The notes under the pieces were generated by a model, which saw nothing but the letters and a program-made list of their open reading frames with translations, was not told where the DNA came from and made no database searches. Below are positions 43,491 through 51,868 of a stretch of 64,000 nucleotides of DNA, piece after piece (position 1 is the first letter of the stretch; every line of letters starts with the position of its first letter). A program made the translations under genes and the position numbers. This stretch comes from RUG572 sp964386385 (GTDB taxonomy: Bacteria; Verrucomicrobiota; Kiritimatiellia; RFP12; UBA1067). Where the stretch lies: contig CAYLRN010000007.1 in assembly GCA_964386385.1 (NCBI GenBank), positions 62,001 through 126,000 of the forward strand. The letters run 5' to 3'.

Positions 43491-44431
43491 AGAAGGTCCT
43501 CATCCTCACGGACGGCAAGGCCGGACACGAGAACCAGTCGCGCGCGTTCGCCCGCGCCCTCGGCCGCGACTTCGACGTCCTCCCGGTCGCGTTCAAGTCC
43601 CTCCTCGCGAAGATGGCGTCGTACACTCTGGACCGCATCGGCGTCCGGACGCTCTCGCTCTTCAAGGCCATCCCCCGCGACGCGCTCGGCGGCGGATATT
43701 CCGCCGTGATCGGCACGGGGTCCGGCACGTTCTACGCCGCCAAGACGATTGCGAAGAGGCTTGGCGTCAGGTGCGGCGTCGTCCTCTACCCCCGCGGCTA
43801 CGACCTCGCGTCGTTCGACTGCATCCTCGCGCCGGAGTTCGACCGCCCCGCCGCAATGCCGAACGTCGTGCCGATTCCCGCGAACCTCGTCGCCGCCGAC
43901 GCGGCGTTCTACGAAAACGGCGTGAAGGAGTTCCTGAAGCGCCATCCCTCAGACGGCGGCGGCCGCGCCGTGGCGGTGATCGTGGGCGGACCGAACAAGT
44001 GCTCCACGATGTCCGCCGACTGGATGAAGGCGCAGCTGGACGAAATCTTCGGCATCGACGCTGGCGCGGAGTTCTGGGTCACGACGTCGCGCCGCACACC
44101 CGCCGACGTCGAGTCCGTCGTCGATTCATATCCATTCGACTACAAGCTGATCTACTCCCGCGACAGGTTCAATCCCATCCCCGCGTTCGTCTCGCTCGCC
44201 CGGACGCTCTACGTCACGGGCGAATCCACCGGCATGATCTCCGAGGCCTGCACGTTCGGCAGGGCGGAGGTGCGCGTGCTGGACAACCTTCTCCCCGGCG
44301 AGCACAAGTTCCGCCGGTTCGTGGAGGACATGGAGGCGAACGGCTACGTGAACGGCGCGAGGAAGATCGACCTCTCGCGCCGGTTCGCCGACGCCGCCCG
44401 CCTCCTGGACCTCACTTCGCCGGCGGCCTGA
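43487..44431 (+). CDS. ELM1/GtrOC1-family putative glycosyltransferase (DUF1022)
   Basis: 314 residues. The N-terminus V-L-I-L-T-D-G-K-A-G-H-E-N-Q-S (about 4-18) is the hallmark of the ELM1 family. A glycosyltransferase-B-like C-terminal lobe has V-I-V-G-G-P-N (about 164-170) and V-T-G-E-S-T-G-M-I-S-E-A (about 243-254), as expected for a nucleotide-sugar site. The substrate is unknown; bacterial relatives act in lipopolysaccharide or surface glycan synthesis. It is translationally coupled to the nrnA-like gene. Its 3' end overlaps the convergent rhamnosidase gene by 20 bp. Confidence 0.82.
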   Translation: MKKVLILTDGKAGHENQSRAFARALGRDFDVLPVAFKSLLAKMASYTLDRIGVRTLSLFKAIPRDALGGGYSAVIGTGSGTFYAAKTIAKRLGVRCGVVLYPRGYDLASFDCILAPEFDRPAAMPNVVPIPANLVAADAAFYENGVKEFLKRHPSDGGGRAVAVIVGGPNKCSTMSADWMKAQLDEIFGIDAGAEFWVTTSRRTPADVESVVDSYPFDYKLIYSRDRFNPIPAFVSLARTLYVTGESTGMISEACTFGRAEVRVLDNLLPGEHKFRRFVEDMEANGYVNGARKIDLSRRFADAARLLDLTSPAA

Positions 44432-47231
44432 CCGTCCGCATCACGACCGGGCCGAGGAGGCCGGACGGCAGCGGCGCGTCCTCCTTCGTCCAGTGCTTCC
44501 ATGTGGCGAACGTGAATCTGCCGCTTGGGCTGGGCCTGCCGTCGAGGATGAACTGCGGCCAGCCGTTGAGATGGCGCTCCATGATCGGTTTGCCGGGCTC
44601 GAACGTGCTGTCCTCCGGCTTGAAGTCGTCGCCGATCATCCTGTTCGGCCAGAGGTTCGTCACGCGCACTTCAAGCGAGTTCTCCCCGTCGCGAAGGGCG
44701 TCCGTGACGTCGACGCGGAAGGGCGGCTTCCAGAGCGTTTTGAACTGCCGGCCGTTGACGGAGACGTCTGCGAAGTCCTTCACCTCGCCGAGGTCGAGAA
44801 TCGCGCGACAGCCGGGCTGCGGCTTCTTCAGGTCGGCCTTCTTCACGTAGCGCGCCGTGCCGGAGAAGTACTTCATGTCGGGGTCAGAGAGCGCCGTCCA
44901 GTCGACGGGCGGAGTGGAGATCTCCCTGACGGTCTTTCCGCCGACGTACCAGTCCACCGGGAACGAGAGCTTCCATTCGCCCTGGACGGGCGCTGCGGCG
45001 ACCTGTTCGCCGGGGAGGTCGAGAAGGGCGGCGTCGCCGGAGACGGCCGGCGCGGGCGGCAGGGCGGCGGGCGGCGTTCCCGTCTCCGCGCAGCGGAAGA
45101 CTACGAACCAGGAGCCGCACGGGCCGAAGGTTATCCTCGCCGTAGTCGTGCCGTCCTTCACGGCGTATTCGCGGACGGGGAGGATTTCGCCGGTTTCGGG
45201 ATTCCACAGTTCGGGGCGGCGTCCTGCCGCACGGAACGCGACGTCGAGGCGGCGCGGCGCCTGGTCTGGCGAGGCGACGAAATACCAGTCCGCGCTTCCG
45301 TCGCGGCGGTGGATCCAGTTGACCTTCGCCTTCGGGTCGTTCCACGCGACGTCGGGGGTGCGGACGGAAAAGGCGGCGCGCGCGTCCTCGAACGCGACGA
45401 CGTTCGCCCCGTCGGCGCGGAGGCGGGCGACGTGCTTCGCCCCGTCGGCGGGGAGATCGAAGAACTTCTCCGGGAGGATCAGCGTGGAGTAGCGCTGGCC
45501 GGAGGGCAGGACGAGGCGTCCGTCCTCGACCTTCATGTCCGCGAGCGACGTGTCGGAGATGAAGTCGTACGTGAAGCCCTGCGGGACGGGTGTTGGCATG
45601 GAGTGGGGATTCGCGCCCCAGTTTATGTAGAGGTAGCCGGCAGGGCAGTACCAGGCGGCGTCGCAGACGAACGAGCCGATCTGGAGCATGTGCTGGCAGC
45701 GGCGCTGGTATTCAAGCCACGGCCTCGCCTGGTTCCACCAGGTCTGCGTCCGGTCGAAGTGGACGCCGAATGGCCCCATCGTCATTCCGGGGAGGCGCGG
45801 CGGATTCGTCCAGGGCTGGTGCGCGAAGCGGTGGTAGATGATGCGGTTGAGGCCTTCGGAGTAGACCCAGTCGCATTTCGCCTTCATGCTCCACGGCGTG
45901 TTCTGCCAGCGTCCTTCGCGCGCGTTCGTCGTGAAGGATTCGGCGGCGACGATGCGGCGGCCCTTCGCGTGGGCGATGGATGCGGCCTGGCGGACCCAGT
46001 GGGGGCTGTCCAGCTTCGCCCAGAACTCGGCGGTGGGGATGTCGGCGTGCTCGCCGTAGAGGAGGTCGTCGGACGGGATCTCGCCGTACGGCTCTATCGC
46101 CAGCTGAAGCCCGTCCTCGTGCGCGAGGCGGCGCATTTCGCCGGCGTAGTTCTCCGCAAACATCTTCGTGACGACGAGGCGGAAGTCGCGGTAGAAGCGT
46201 TCGGTGGCCTCGACGGAATCGACGACGCGCCCGGCGAGGGCGGGCAGCCATGGGACGATGTCGTAGCCGGTGCGGACGTGGAATTCGCGCTCGAAGCCGT
46301 GGGTCCAGTTCTGCGTCCCCACTTCGTAGCTGTCGTTGAGCACGGTTTTAAGCGAGCCCTTCGGGCCGGCGAGCTCGGGGCCGAGCGCCTTGACGGTCTT
46401 GCGCACGTATCCGTTCCAGTGCGCGCGCAGGGCCTCCTTCGAGAGCTTGTCGCACTCAAGGCCCTTGCCCATGCGGGTGCCGGTGCCGTTCATGCGGCGC
46501 AGGGCGCGGTAGCCGACGCGCAGTACGGTCCAGCGGCCCTCCGGCGCGTCCCACGCGAGAGTGCCGTCGCGGGACATTCGCGCGGTGAGGTCCTCCACCG
46601 CCGCTCTTGCGACGATCGCGCCCTCGGGCGCCTTGCGTCCGTCGCGCGCGTCGTAGCGGCGGCCGGGGTTCGAGAAGCACTTGAACTGCCAGTCCCTGAC
46701 CTCGAACTTTTCGGAGGGCGTCGGGAATGCGACGACGGCGACGTCGGAGTAGAACCCGACGTCGTCCGCCGGCCGCGGAAGGGCGGCCTTCACCGCCTTG
46801 CCGCCCTCGATCGCGGTCTCCGTCCAGCACACCGTCTTCATCGCGTTCGCGGGCGTGTTCCACGGCCCGCCGGAATTCGCCCAGCCGCTGCAGTTGGCCA
46901 TGCCAAGCTCGAGGCCGAGGCGCTTCGCCTCCGCCGCGGCGAACTTCACCATGGCGTACCATTCGGGCGTGTTGAACGCGAGCGGACCCTCCGGGACGCC
47001 CCATCGCGTTCCAAGGCCCGCGTCGAACATTATCGCGCCGCCGATCCCGGCGTCGGCCATCGCCTCCAGGTCGGCGGTTATGCCGGACTTCGTGACGTTG
47101 CCGGCCATCCAGTGCCACCAGACGTGCGGCTTCGCCTCCGGCGGCGGATTGGCGAATTCGGCTGCCATGTCGCCCGCGGCGCGCGCCGCGCAGGCGAAAA
47201 AGGAAAGTAGAAGAAACGCTGCTGATTTCAT
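44412..47231 (-). CDS. Secreted GH106 alpha-L-rhamnosidase
   Basis: 939 residues from the ATG at 47231, which gives a clean signal peptide (MKSAAFLLLSFFACAARAAG). W-W-H-W-M-A-G-N-V-T-K-S-G-I (about 38-51) with A-M-A-D-A-G-I-G-G opens the GH106 catalytic domain. Further family phrases include N-C-S-G-W-A-N-S-G-G-P-W (about 113-124), L-N-D-S-Y-E-V-G-T-Q-N-W and E-P-Y-G-E. A jelly-roll domain resembling sugar-binding GH2-type domains lies at the C-terminus (about 800-930). GH106 enzymes release L-rhamnose from pectin, plant glycosides or bacterial glycans. The start codon lies 7 nt after a -10 box, so the mRNA is probably leaderless. Confidence 0.9.
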   Translation of the reverse strand: MKSAAFLLLSFFACAARAAGDMAAEFANPPPEAKPHVWWHWMAGNVTKSGITADLEAMADAGIGGAIMFDAGLGTRWGVPEGPLAFNTPEWYAMVKFAAAEAKRLGLELGMANCSGWANSGGPWNTPANAMKTVCWTETAIEGGKAVKAALPRPADDVGFYSDVAVVAFPTPSEKFEVRDWQFKCFSNPGRRYDARDGRKAPEGAIVARAAVEDLTARMSRDGTLAWDAPEGRWTVLRVGYRALRRMNGTGTRMGKGLECDKLSKEALRAHWNGYVRKTVKALGPELAGPKGSLKTVLNDSYEVGTQNWTHGFEREFHVRTGYDIVPWLPALAGRVVDSVEATERFYRDFRLVVTKMFAENYAGEMRRLAHEDGLQLAIEPYGEIPSDDLLYGEHADIPTAEFWAKLDSPHWVRQAASIAHAKGRRIVAAESFTTNAREGRWQNTPWSMKAKCDWVYSEGLNRIIYHRFAHQPWTNPPRLPGMTMGPFGVHFDRTQTWWNQARPWLEYQRRCQHMLQIGSFVCDAAWYCPAGYLYINWGANPHSMPTPVPQGFTYDFISDTSLADMKVEDGRLVLPSGQRYSTLILPEKFFDLPADGAKHVARLRADGANVVAFEDARAAFSVRTPDVAWNDPKAKVNWIHRRDGSADWYFVASPDQAPRRLDVAFRAAGRRPELWNPETGEILPVREYAVKDGTTTARITFGPCGSWFVVFRCAETGTPPAALPPAPAVSGDAALLDLPGEQVAAAPVQGEWKLSFPVDWYVGGKTVREISTPPVDWTALSDPDMKYFSGTARYVKKADLKKPQPGCRAILDLGEVKDFADVSVNGRQFKTLWKPPFRVDVTDALRDGENSLEVRVTNLWPNRMIGDDFKPEDSTFEPGKPIMERHLNGWPQFILDGRPSPSGRFTFATWKHWTKEDAPLPSGLLGPVVMRTVRPPAK

Positions 47232-47238
47232 GCGTGGA

Positions 47239-47244
47239 AGTATA
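47239..47244 (-). promoter_or_regulatory. -10 box of the GH106 gene (leaderless)
   Basis: Minus-strand TATACT with 7 nt to the ATG at 47231. No clear -35. It lies back to back with the infA promoter. Confidence 0.55.
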
Positions 47245-47265
47245 GCACGTTCTGCGAAGTGGCAG

Positions 47266-47294
47266 TTGATGAAAGAACGCCTCTTTGATAGAAT
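47266..47294 (+). promoter_or_regulatory. Promoter of the infA-uup operon
   Basis: TTGATG (47266-47271), 17 bp, TAGAAT (47289-47294). The leader to the infA ATG is about 72 nt. Confidence 0.65.
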
Positions 47295-47372
47295 ATCCGA
47301 AAAATCCATGCTTTCCTATGGCTGTGGGATCCGCCCCGGCCATGCAGGACGGCAGGCCACAAGAGACAGCGT

Positions 47373-47603
47373 ATGGCGAAGAAAGAAGAAGACAGTGCGA
47401 TTGAAGTGACGGGGACGGTCGTGAAGGTCCTCCCCGCGACCATGTACAACGTCCGCCTTGAGAACGGACACGAAGTGCTGGCCCACGTTTCGGGCAAGAT
47501 GCGCAAGTTCTCCATCAAGATCGCGATCGGGGACAAGGTGACGGTGGAGATTTCCCCGTACGACCTGAGCAAGGGGCGCATCACCTACCGCCACAAGGTC
47601 TGA
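47373..47603 (+). CDS. infA: Translation initiation factor IF-1
   Basis: 76 residues, the normal size. The S1-like OB fold is evident from I-E-V-T-G-T-V-V-K-V-L-P (about 10-21), Y-N-V-R-L-E-N-G-H-E-V-L-A-H-V-S-G-K-M-R (about 25-44), G-D-K-V-T-V-E-I-S-P-Y-D-L and the closing G-R-I-T-Y-R. IF-1 binds the ribosomal A site during initiation. The ABC-F gene starts 4 bp after its stop. Confidence 0.95.
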   Translation: MAKKEEDSAIEVTGTVVKVLPATMYNVRLENGHEVLAHVSGKMRKFSIKIAIGDKVTVEISPYDLSKGRITYRHKV

Positions 47604-47607
47604 CGCC

Positions 47608-49368
47608 TTGGCGCGCCACCTCCTATCGCTGCACGGCGTCTCCCTCGCGTTCGGGGGCGACGCCGTCCTTGACGGCGTTTCGCTCAACGTGGAAAGCGGA
47701 ATGCGCGCCTGCGTGACGGGCCGCAACGGGGAGGGCAAGTCCACGCTTCTGAAGGTCATCGCCGGGCGGATCGAGCCGGACGCGGGCGAAATCGTCCGCG
47801 CCCCCGGCCTCAAGGTCGCCTTCCTCGAACAGGAGGTCCCCGGCGACAGGCCCGGCACGACGCTCGACGTCGCCCGCTCCGAGCGGTACGTCTCCCAGCT
47901 CGGCCTCGACCCCGCCAAGCCGTTCAACGCCCTTTCTGGCGGCCTTCGCCGTCGCGCGCTGCTTGCGCGGGCCCTTGCGGACGAGCCGGACCTGGTGCTT
48001 CTGGACGAGCCGACGAACCACCTCGACGTCGCGTCCATAGAATGGCTCGAATCCTTCATCCGCCGCCAGCGCGACGTCGCCTTCCTCTTCGTCACGCACG
48101 ACCGCGCCTTCCTCCGGGAAGTCGCCACGTACGTCTACGACCTGGATAGGGGCCGTCTCGCCGGCTGGAACTGCGATTTCGGCGAATTCCTCCGCCGCAA
48201 GGCGGAACTTGAGGCGGACGAGGCCGCCGCATGGGAGCGCAAGGCCAAGAAACTCGCGCAGGAGGAGGCGTGGATACGCCAGGGCGTCAAGGCCCGGCGC
48301 CGGCGCAACCAGGGGCGCGTGGAGGCCCTTCGCCAGCTTCGCCTGGAGTTCGCCGGGCGACGGACCGCCGCCGGCACGGCTACGCTGAAGCTGGATACTG
48401 CCGCCGCCTCCGGCGACCGCGTAATCAAGGTCGAGAACCTCTCCTTTTCCTACGGCGACGCGAAAATCGTCGACCGCTTCACCGCCGACGTCCTGCGCGG
48501 CGAGCGCATCGGCGTCGTTGGCGACAACGGCGCCGGCAAGACCACCCTCCTCAAGCTGCTCACCGGAGCCCTCTCCCCCTCATCCGGCTCCGTCAAGGCC
48601 GGCACGAACGTGGAGATGGCCTTCTTCGACCAGCTCCACGCGCAGCTCGCCCCCGAGATCTCCGTTAAGGACTCGATCGCCGCAGACCGCGACTGCGTCG
48701 TCGTCGGCGGCGTATCCAGGCACGTGTACGCCTACCTCGCCGACTTCCTCTTCACCCCGGAGCGGTGTCGCACTCCCGTGAAGGCGCTCTCCGGCGGGGA
48801 GAAGGCGCGCCTTCTCCTGGCGCGGCTCTTCCTGCGTCCGTCCAACCTCCTCGTCATGGACGAGCCGACGAACGACCTGGACGTGGAGACCCTTGAACTT
48901 CTGGAGGAGCAGCTTCTGGACTACAAGGGCACGCTGCTCGTCGTCTCGCACGACCGCGAGTTCCTCGACAACGTCGTCACCTCCACGTACGTACTCGCCG
49001 GCGACGGCGAGGTGCGCGTCTGCGCCGGCGGATACGCCGAGGCGGCGCGCCTCCTCCGGCGCGTCCGCCAGGAGAGGAAGGACGCCGATGCCCGCGAGGC
49101 GGCGGCGAACGCCCCCGCGCGCAGGGCGGAGCCAGAGCCGCGCCGCCGCCGGCTCACGTACAAGGAGAAGATGGAGCTCGAAGCCCTGCCGAAGCGGATC
49201 GAGTCCCTTGAGGCGGAGATTGCCGCGATAGAGGAAGAACTTGCGGACCCGGACCTCTACCGCCGGGACCGCGAGCGCGCCGCCGCGCGGACGTCCCGCC
49301 TCTCGCAGGCGCGCGACGAGCTCGACGCGGCGGAGACGACATGGCTTGAACTGTCTGAACTGGCATGA
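47608..49368 (+). CDS. uup: ABC-F family ATPase, Uup-like
   Basis: 586 residues, starting at a TTG. Two ATP-binding cassettes carry Walker A G-R-N-G-E-G-K-S-T (about 38-46) and G-D-N-G-A-G-K-T-T (about 305-313), signature L-S-G-G-L-R-R-R-A and L-S-G-G-E-K-A-R-L, and Walker B L-L-D-E-P-T-N and V-M-D-E-P-T-N. The linker between them is charged. The C-terminal 90 residues form a coiled coil (Y-K-E-K-M-E-L-E-A-L-P onward), as in Uup. ABC-F proteins act on the ribosome or on branched DNA. No membrane segments. Cotranscribed with infA. Confidence 0.9.
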   Translation: MARHLLSLHGVSLAFGGDAVLDGVSLNVESGMRACVTGRNGEGKSTLLKVIAGRIEPDAGEIVRAPGLKVAFLEQEVPGDRPGTTLDVARSERYVSQLGLDPAKPFNALSGGLRRRALLARALADEPDLVLLDEPTNHLDVASIEWLESFIRRQRDVAFLFVTHDRAFLREVATYVYDLDRGRLAGWNCDFGEFLRRKAELEADEAAAWERKAKKLAQEEAWIRQGVKARRRRNQGRVEALRQLRLEFAGRRTAAGTATLKLDTAAASGDRVIKVENLSFSYGDAKIVDRFTADVLRGERIGVVGDNGAGKTTLLKLLTGALSPSSGSVKAGTNVEMAFFDQLHAQLAPEISVKDSIAADRDCVVVGGVSRHVYAYLADFLFTPERCRTPVKALSGGEKARLLLARLFLRPSNLLVMDEPTNDLDVETLELLEEQLLDYKGTLLVVSHDREFLDNVVTSTYVLAGDGEVRVCAGGYAEAARLLRRVRQERKDADAREAAANAPARRAEPEPRRRRLTYKEKMELEALPKRIESLEAEIAAIEEELADPDLYRRDRERAAARTSRLSQARDELDAAETTWLELSELA

Positions 49369-49394
49369 CGGCGACTTCATCGGAGGCAAGTGCA

Positions 49395-49886
49395 ATGGAA
49401 GAGAACAGGAAAGACCCGCGTCCCGGCTGGGACGAGTACTTCATGGAGATCGCCCACGTCGTCGCGAAGCGCTCCAACTGCTCGCGCCGCCGCGTGGCGG
49501 CCGTGATCGTGAAGGACAACCATCTTCTCTCGACCGGATACAACGGCACGCCGCGCGGCGTGAAGAACTGCTTCGACGGCGGCTGCCCGCGCTGCTCCGG
49601 ACACGCCCCGTCGGGGACCGGCCTCGACGAATGCCTCTGCGTCCACGCGGAGCAGAACGCAATCTGCCAGGCCGCCCGCTACGGCATCGACGTCTCCGGC
49701 GCGACGATCTACGTCACGCTCTCGCCATGCCTCACCTGCGCGAAGCTGATAATCAACGCCGGCATCGCGACGGTGGTCTACGACGGCGACTACACCGCGT
49801 TCCTCGACACCGTGAAGGCGATGTTCGCGGAGGCCGGCGTCGTCTGCCGCAGTTTTTCGCCCTCCCCCAAAACCGCCCGCAGCTGA
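49395..49886 (+). CDS. dCMP/deoxycytidylate deaminase family protein
   Basis: 163 residues from the ATG at 49395, chosen for the GGAGG 8 nt upstream; a frame-linked ATG at 49365 overlaps the uup stop. The zinc-dependent deaminase motifs are C-V-H-A-E-Q-N-A-I (about 82-90) and S-P-C-L-T-C-A-K (about 109-116). An extra Cys-rich insert C-F-D-G-G-C-P-R-C-S-G (about 58-68) is typical of ComEB/T4-like dCMP deaminases, which bind a second zinc there. It converts dCMP to dUMP for thymidylate synthesis. Confidence 0.9.
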   Translation: MEENRKDPRPGWDEYFMEIAHVVAKRSNCSRRRVAAVIVKDNHLLSTGYNGTPRGVKNCFDGGCPRCSGHAPSGTGLDECLCVHAEQNAICQAARYGIDVSGATIYVTLSPCLTCAKLIINAGIATVVYDGDYTAFLDTVKAMFAEAGVVCRSFSPSPKTARS

Positions 49887-49914
49887 CCCCTCGCTCGCTG
49901 AACGGCCAATGCCG

Positions 49915-50059
49915 GGAGGGGTGCGCTCCTGCGCGCCCGCCCATCCGCCCGCCCGTTCTTCCGCACGCGCACTTGCCGCCTGCTTTCTCGCTCTTTTGCC
50001 CTTCCTTCCGTCCGCCTGTCTGCCCATGGCGTCCGCATAGGCCATTGCTTTCGCCTATG
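49915..50059. repeat. Palindromic element, pyrimidine-rich tract and 7-bp hairpin
   Basis: GGGAGGGGTGCGCTCCTGCG type palindrome at 49915-49943. C/T-rich DNA follows to about 50030, then a perfect hairpin CATAGGC/GCCTATG (50036-50042 and 50053-50059) lacking a T tract. It lies between convergent genes. Confidence 0.5.
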
Positions 50060-50088
50060 GAATGTCTTGGCCGTCAGAGTTTTGCACC

Positions 50089-50952
50089 TCACAGCGTCGC
50101 GTCCGCGCCGGCGCGGTATGCGCGCGGGGTGATGCCGCAGTATCGCGTGAACTGCGCCGAGAAATGCTGCTGCGAGATGTAGCCCAGCTTGAACGCCACG
50201 CCGCCGAGCGTCGCGTGCGGCGCGCGCAGAAGCCTCATCGCCGCCTTCAGGCGCTCCCTCACCATGAACGCGTGCGGCGGATAGCCCGTCAGCCGGCAGA
50301 ATTCCGCCGTGAGAAGCGACTCGCTCACGTTCGCCCTGCGGGCGAGTTCGGAGACGGACCGCCGGGCGATGGGATTGCGGCGGATTTCCTCGACGAAGCC
50401 GCGGATCGTCTGCGACGCCGCAGCCGGCCGCCCCTTCGCCGTTCGGGCGGATTCGACGACGGACAGCACAAGGACGTTGAAGAACGTCGCAAGCGCGACG
50501 GCCTTCAGCGCGTCGTCCGGCCACGAGCGGTGGATTTCTATCATCTTGAGAAGGGCGCGGCGCGTGTCCGCCCGCTGCGGCATGGGGTCGCGCGGCAGCT
50601 GCGCGAGGCTTCGCCGCAGGTTCGCGTCCACCGCCCCGTCGCGGAAGCAGAGTCCGCAGCTGGACACGCCCTTGCGCGTCGTGTAGAGCCGGTGCCGCGT
50701 CTCCTCTGGAATGACGATCAGTTCGTTTGGGCGCATTTCGCGGCACGCGTCCTCCGTCTCGAACGTCAGGCATCCGCGAAGGCAGAGCGCCAGTTCCGTG
50801 CAGCCGGGATGGACGTGGAGCGGCGTCGGCGTGCGCGTGGCGGCGTATCCGCTCCGGTAGAGGAGCGGCACCGCGGGGAAGCCGTCGTCCGAGAGGTCGG
50901 CCTTGAACGTCCCCTGCGGGTCGTCTCTGGCGCTGTCATGCGCGGCGCGCAA
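50089..50952 (-). CDS. AraC-family transcriptional regulator with cupin domain
   Basis: 287 residues. An N-terminal cupin-like ligand domain (about 30-120) includes L-H-V-H-P-G-C-T-E-L-A-L (about 45-56). The C-terminal AraC domain has two helix-turn-helix units, the first around S-V-S-E-L-A-R-R-A-N-V-S-E-S-L-L (about 199-214). The second ends with the family signature L-G-Y-I-S-Q-Q-H-F-S-A-Q-F-T-R-Y-C-G-I-T-P (about 256-276). It is the last gene of the minus-strand sialic-acid operon and overlaps nanA by 17 bp, so it probably controls this operon in response to a sugar. Confidence 0.85.
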   Translation of the reverse strand: MRAAHDSARDDPQGTFKADLSDDGFPAVPLLYRSGYAATRTPTPLHVHPGCTELALCLRGCLTFETEDACREMRPNELIVIPEETRHRLYTTRKGVSSCGLCFRDGAVDANLRRSLAQLPRDPMPQRADTRRALLKMIEIHRSWPDDALKAVALATFFNVLVLSVVESARTAKGRPAAASQTIRGFVEEIRRNPIARRSVSELARRANVSESLLTAEFCRLTGYPPHAFMVRERLKAAMRLLRAPHATLGGVAFKLGYISQQHFSAQFTRYCGITPRAYRAGADATL

Positions 50953-51868
50953 AGTCCTTCTCCACGATGCCGAGCGCGGCGATGCGCTCCAGCAGTTCGC
51001 GTTCGCGTTCCGGCGCCACGGGCGCGTACGGCGCGCGGTAGAAGCCGCAGTCGATTCCGACGTGGCGCATGAGGACCTTGATGTCGCTCCAGTTGTCCGG
51101 AAAGGCGTCGATCACCAGGTCTACGAGGCGGTTGGCCGCCGCCTGCCAGCGGCCCGCCTCGGCGAAGTCGTTGCGCGCGCAGCATTCGCAGATCTTCGCG
51201 AAGTGGCGCGGGATGAGGTTGTAGTTGAGGCCGATGCCGCCGGAGAACGTGTCGCCAAGCGCGAGCGCGGAGACGAGCAGCTCGTCGCAGCCGGCGAACC
51301 AGATTGTCTCCTTGTCCAGCATCCGGCGCAGGCGCTGGCAGACGTAGAAGTCCTTGCCCGTGTACTTGATTCCCTTCACGTTCTTCAGGTCGAAGAGCCG
51401 CGCGTCGCGGTCCGGCACGAGCGCGGAGTTGAAGGCGTAGATGAGGAAGGGGAGGTCCGTCGCCTCGCTGATGGCCTTGTAGTGGCGAAGGGTGGACGGG
51501 AAGTTCTGCCCGAAGTAGATCGGCGCGACGGACGACACCCAGTCCACGCCCGCCCGCGCCGCCGCCTTCGCAAGGGCAACCGCGTCGTCTGTGCGGACGC
51601 ATCCGACCTGCGCGATGAACTTGCACCGCCCGCGCCCGGCTCTCACCGCGCGCCGGTACACCGTCTCCCTCTCCTCCGGCGTCAGCAGCGCGCCCTCGCC
51701 AGTGGAGCCCGTCAGATAGAATCCCTTCAGGCCTTCGCGCACGCCGTATTCCACCAGCGCCTCGATCGCCTCCTCGTTTACTTTCCCGTCTGCCGTGAAC
51801 GGCGTGAACATTGCGCTGAACGCGCCCGCCATTCCCTTGAATTCGTCACCTTTCAGGTCAGGTGTCAT
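50936..51868 (-). CDS. nanA: N-acetylneuraminate lyase
   Basis: 310 residues. Dihydrodipicolinate synthase/NanA superfamily TIM barrel. G-S-T-G-E-G (about 51-56) binds the substrate carboxylate. The Schiff-base Lys is in G-I-K-Y-T-G-K-D (about 167-174). I-Y-A-F-N-S (about 139-144) replaces the Y-x-x-P-type segment and resembles NanA rather than DapA. The enzyme splits sialic acid into ManNAc and pyruvate. AAAGGA precedes the ATG, which overlaps the upstream symporter stop (ATGA). Flanking genes (mutarotase-symporter, sialidase) support the assignment. ManNAc kinase and epimerase are not in this window. Confidence 0.88.
   Translation of the reverse strand: MTPDLKGDEFKGMAGAFSAMFTPFTADGKVNEEAIEALVEYGVREGLKGFYLTGSTGEGALLTPEERETVYRRAVRAGRGRCKFIAQVGCVRTDDAVALAKAAARAGVDWVSSVAPIYFGQNFPSTLRHYKAISEATDLPFLIYAFNSALVPDRDARLFDLKNVKGIKYTGKDFYVCQRLRRMLDKETIWFAGCDELLVSALALGDTFSGGIGLNYNLIPRHFAKICECCARNDFAEAGRWQAAANRLVDLVIDAFPDNWSDIKVLMRHVGIDCGFYRAPYAPVAPERERELLERIAALGIVEKDFARRA

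Noticed and set aside
50036..50059. Terminator for the convergent dCMP deaminase and AraC genes
   Set aside because: The 7-bp hairpin has no T run on either strand.
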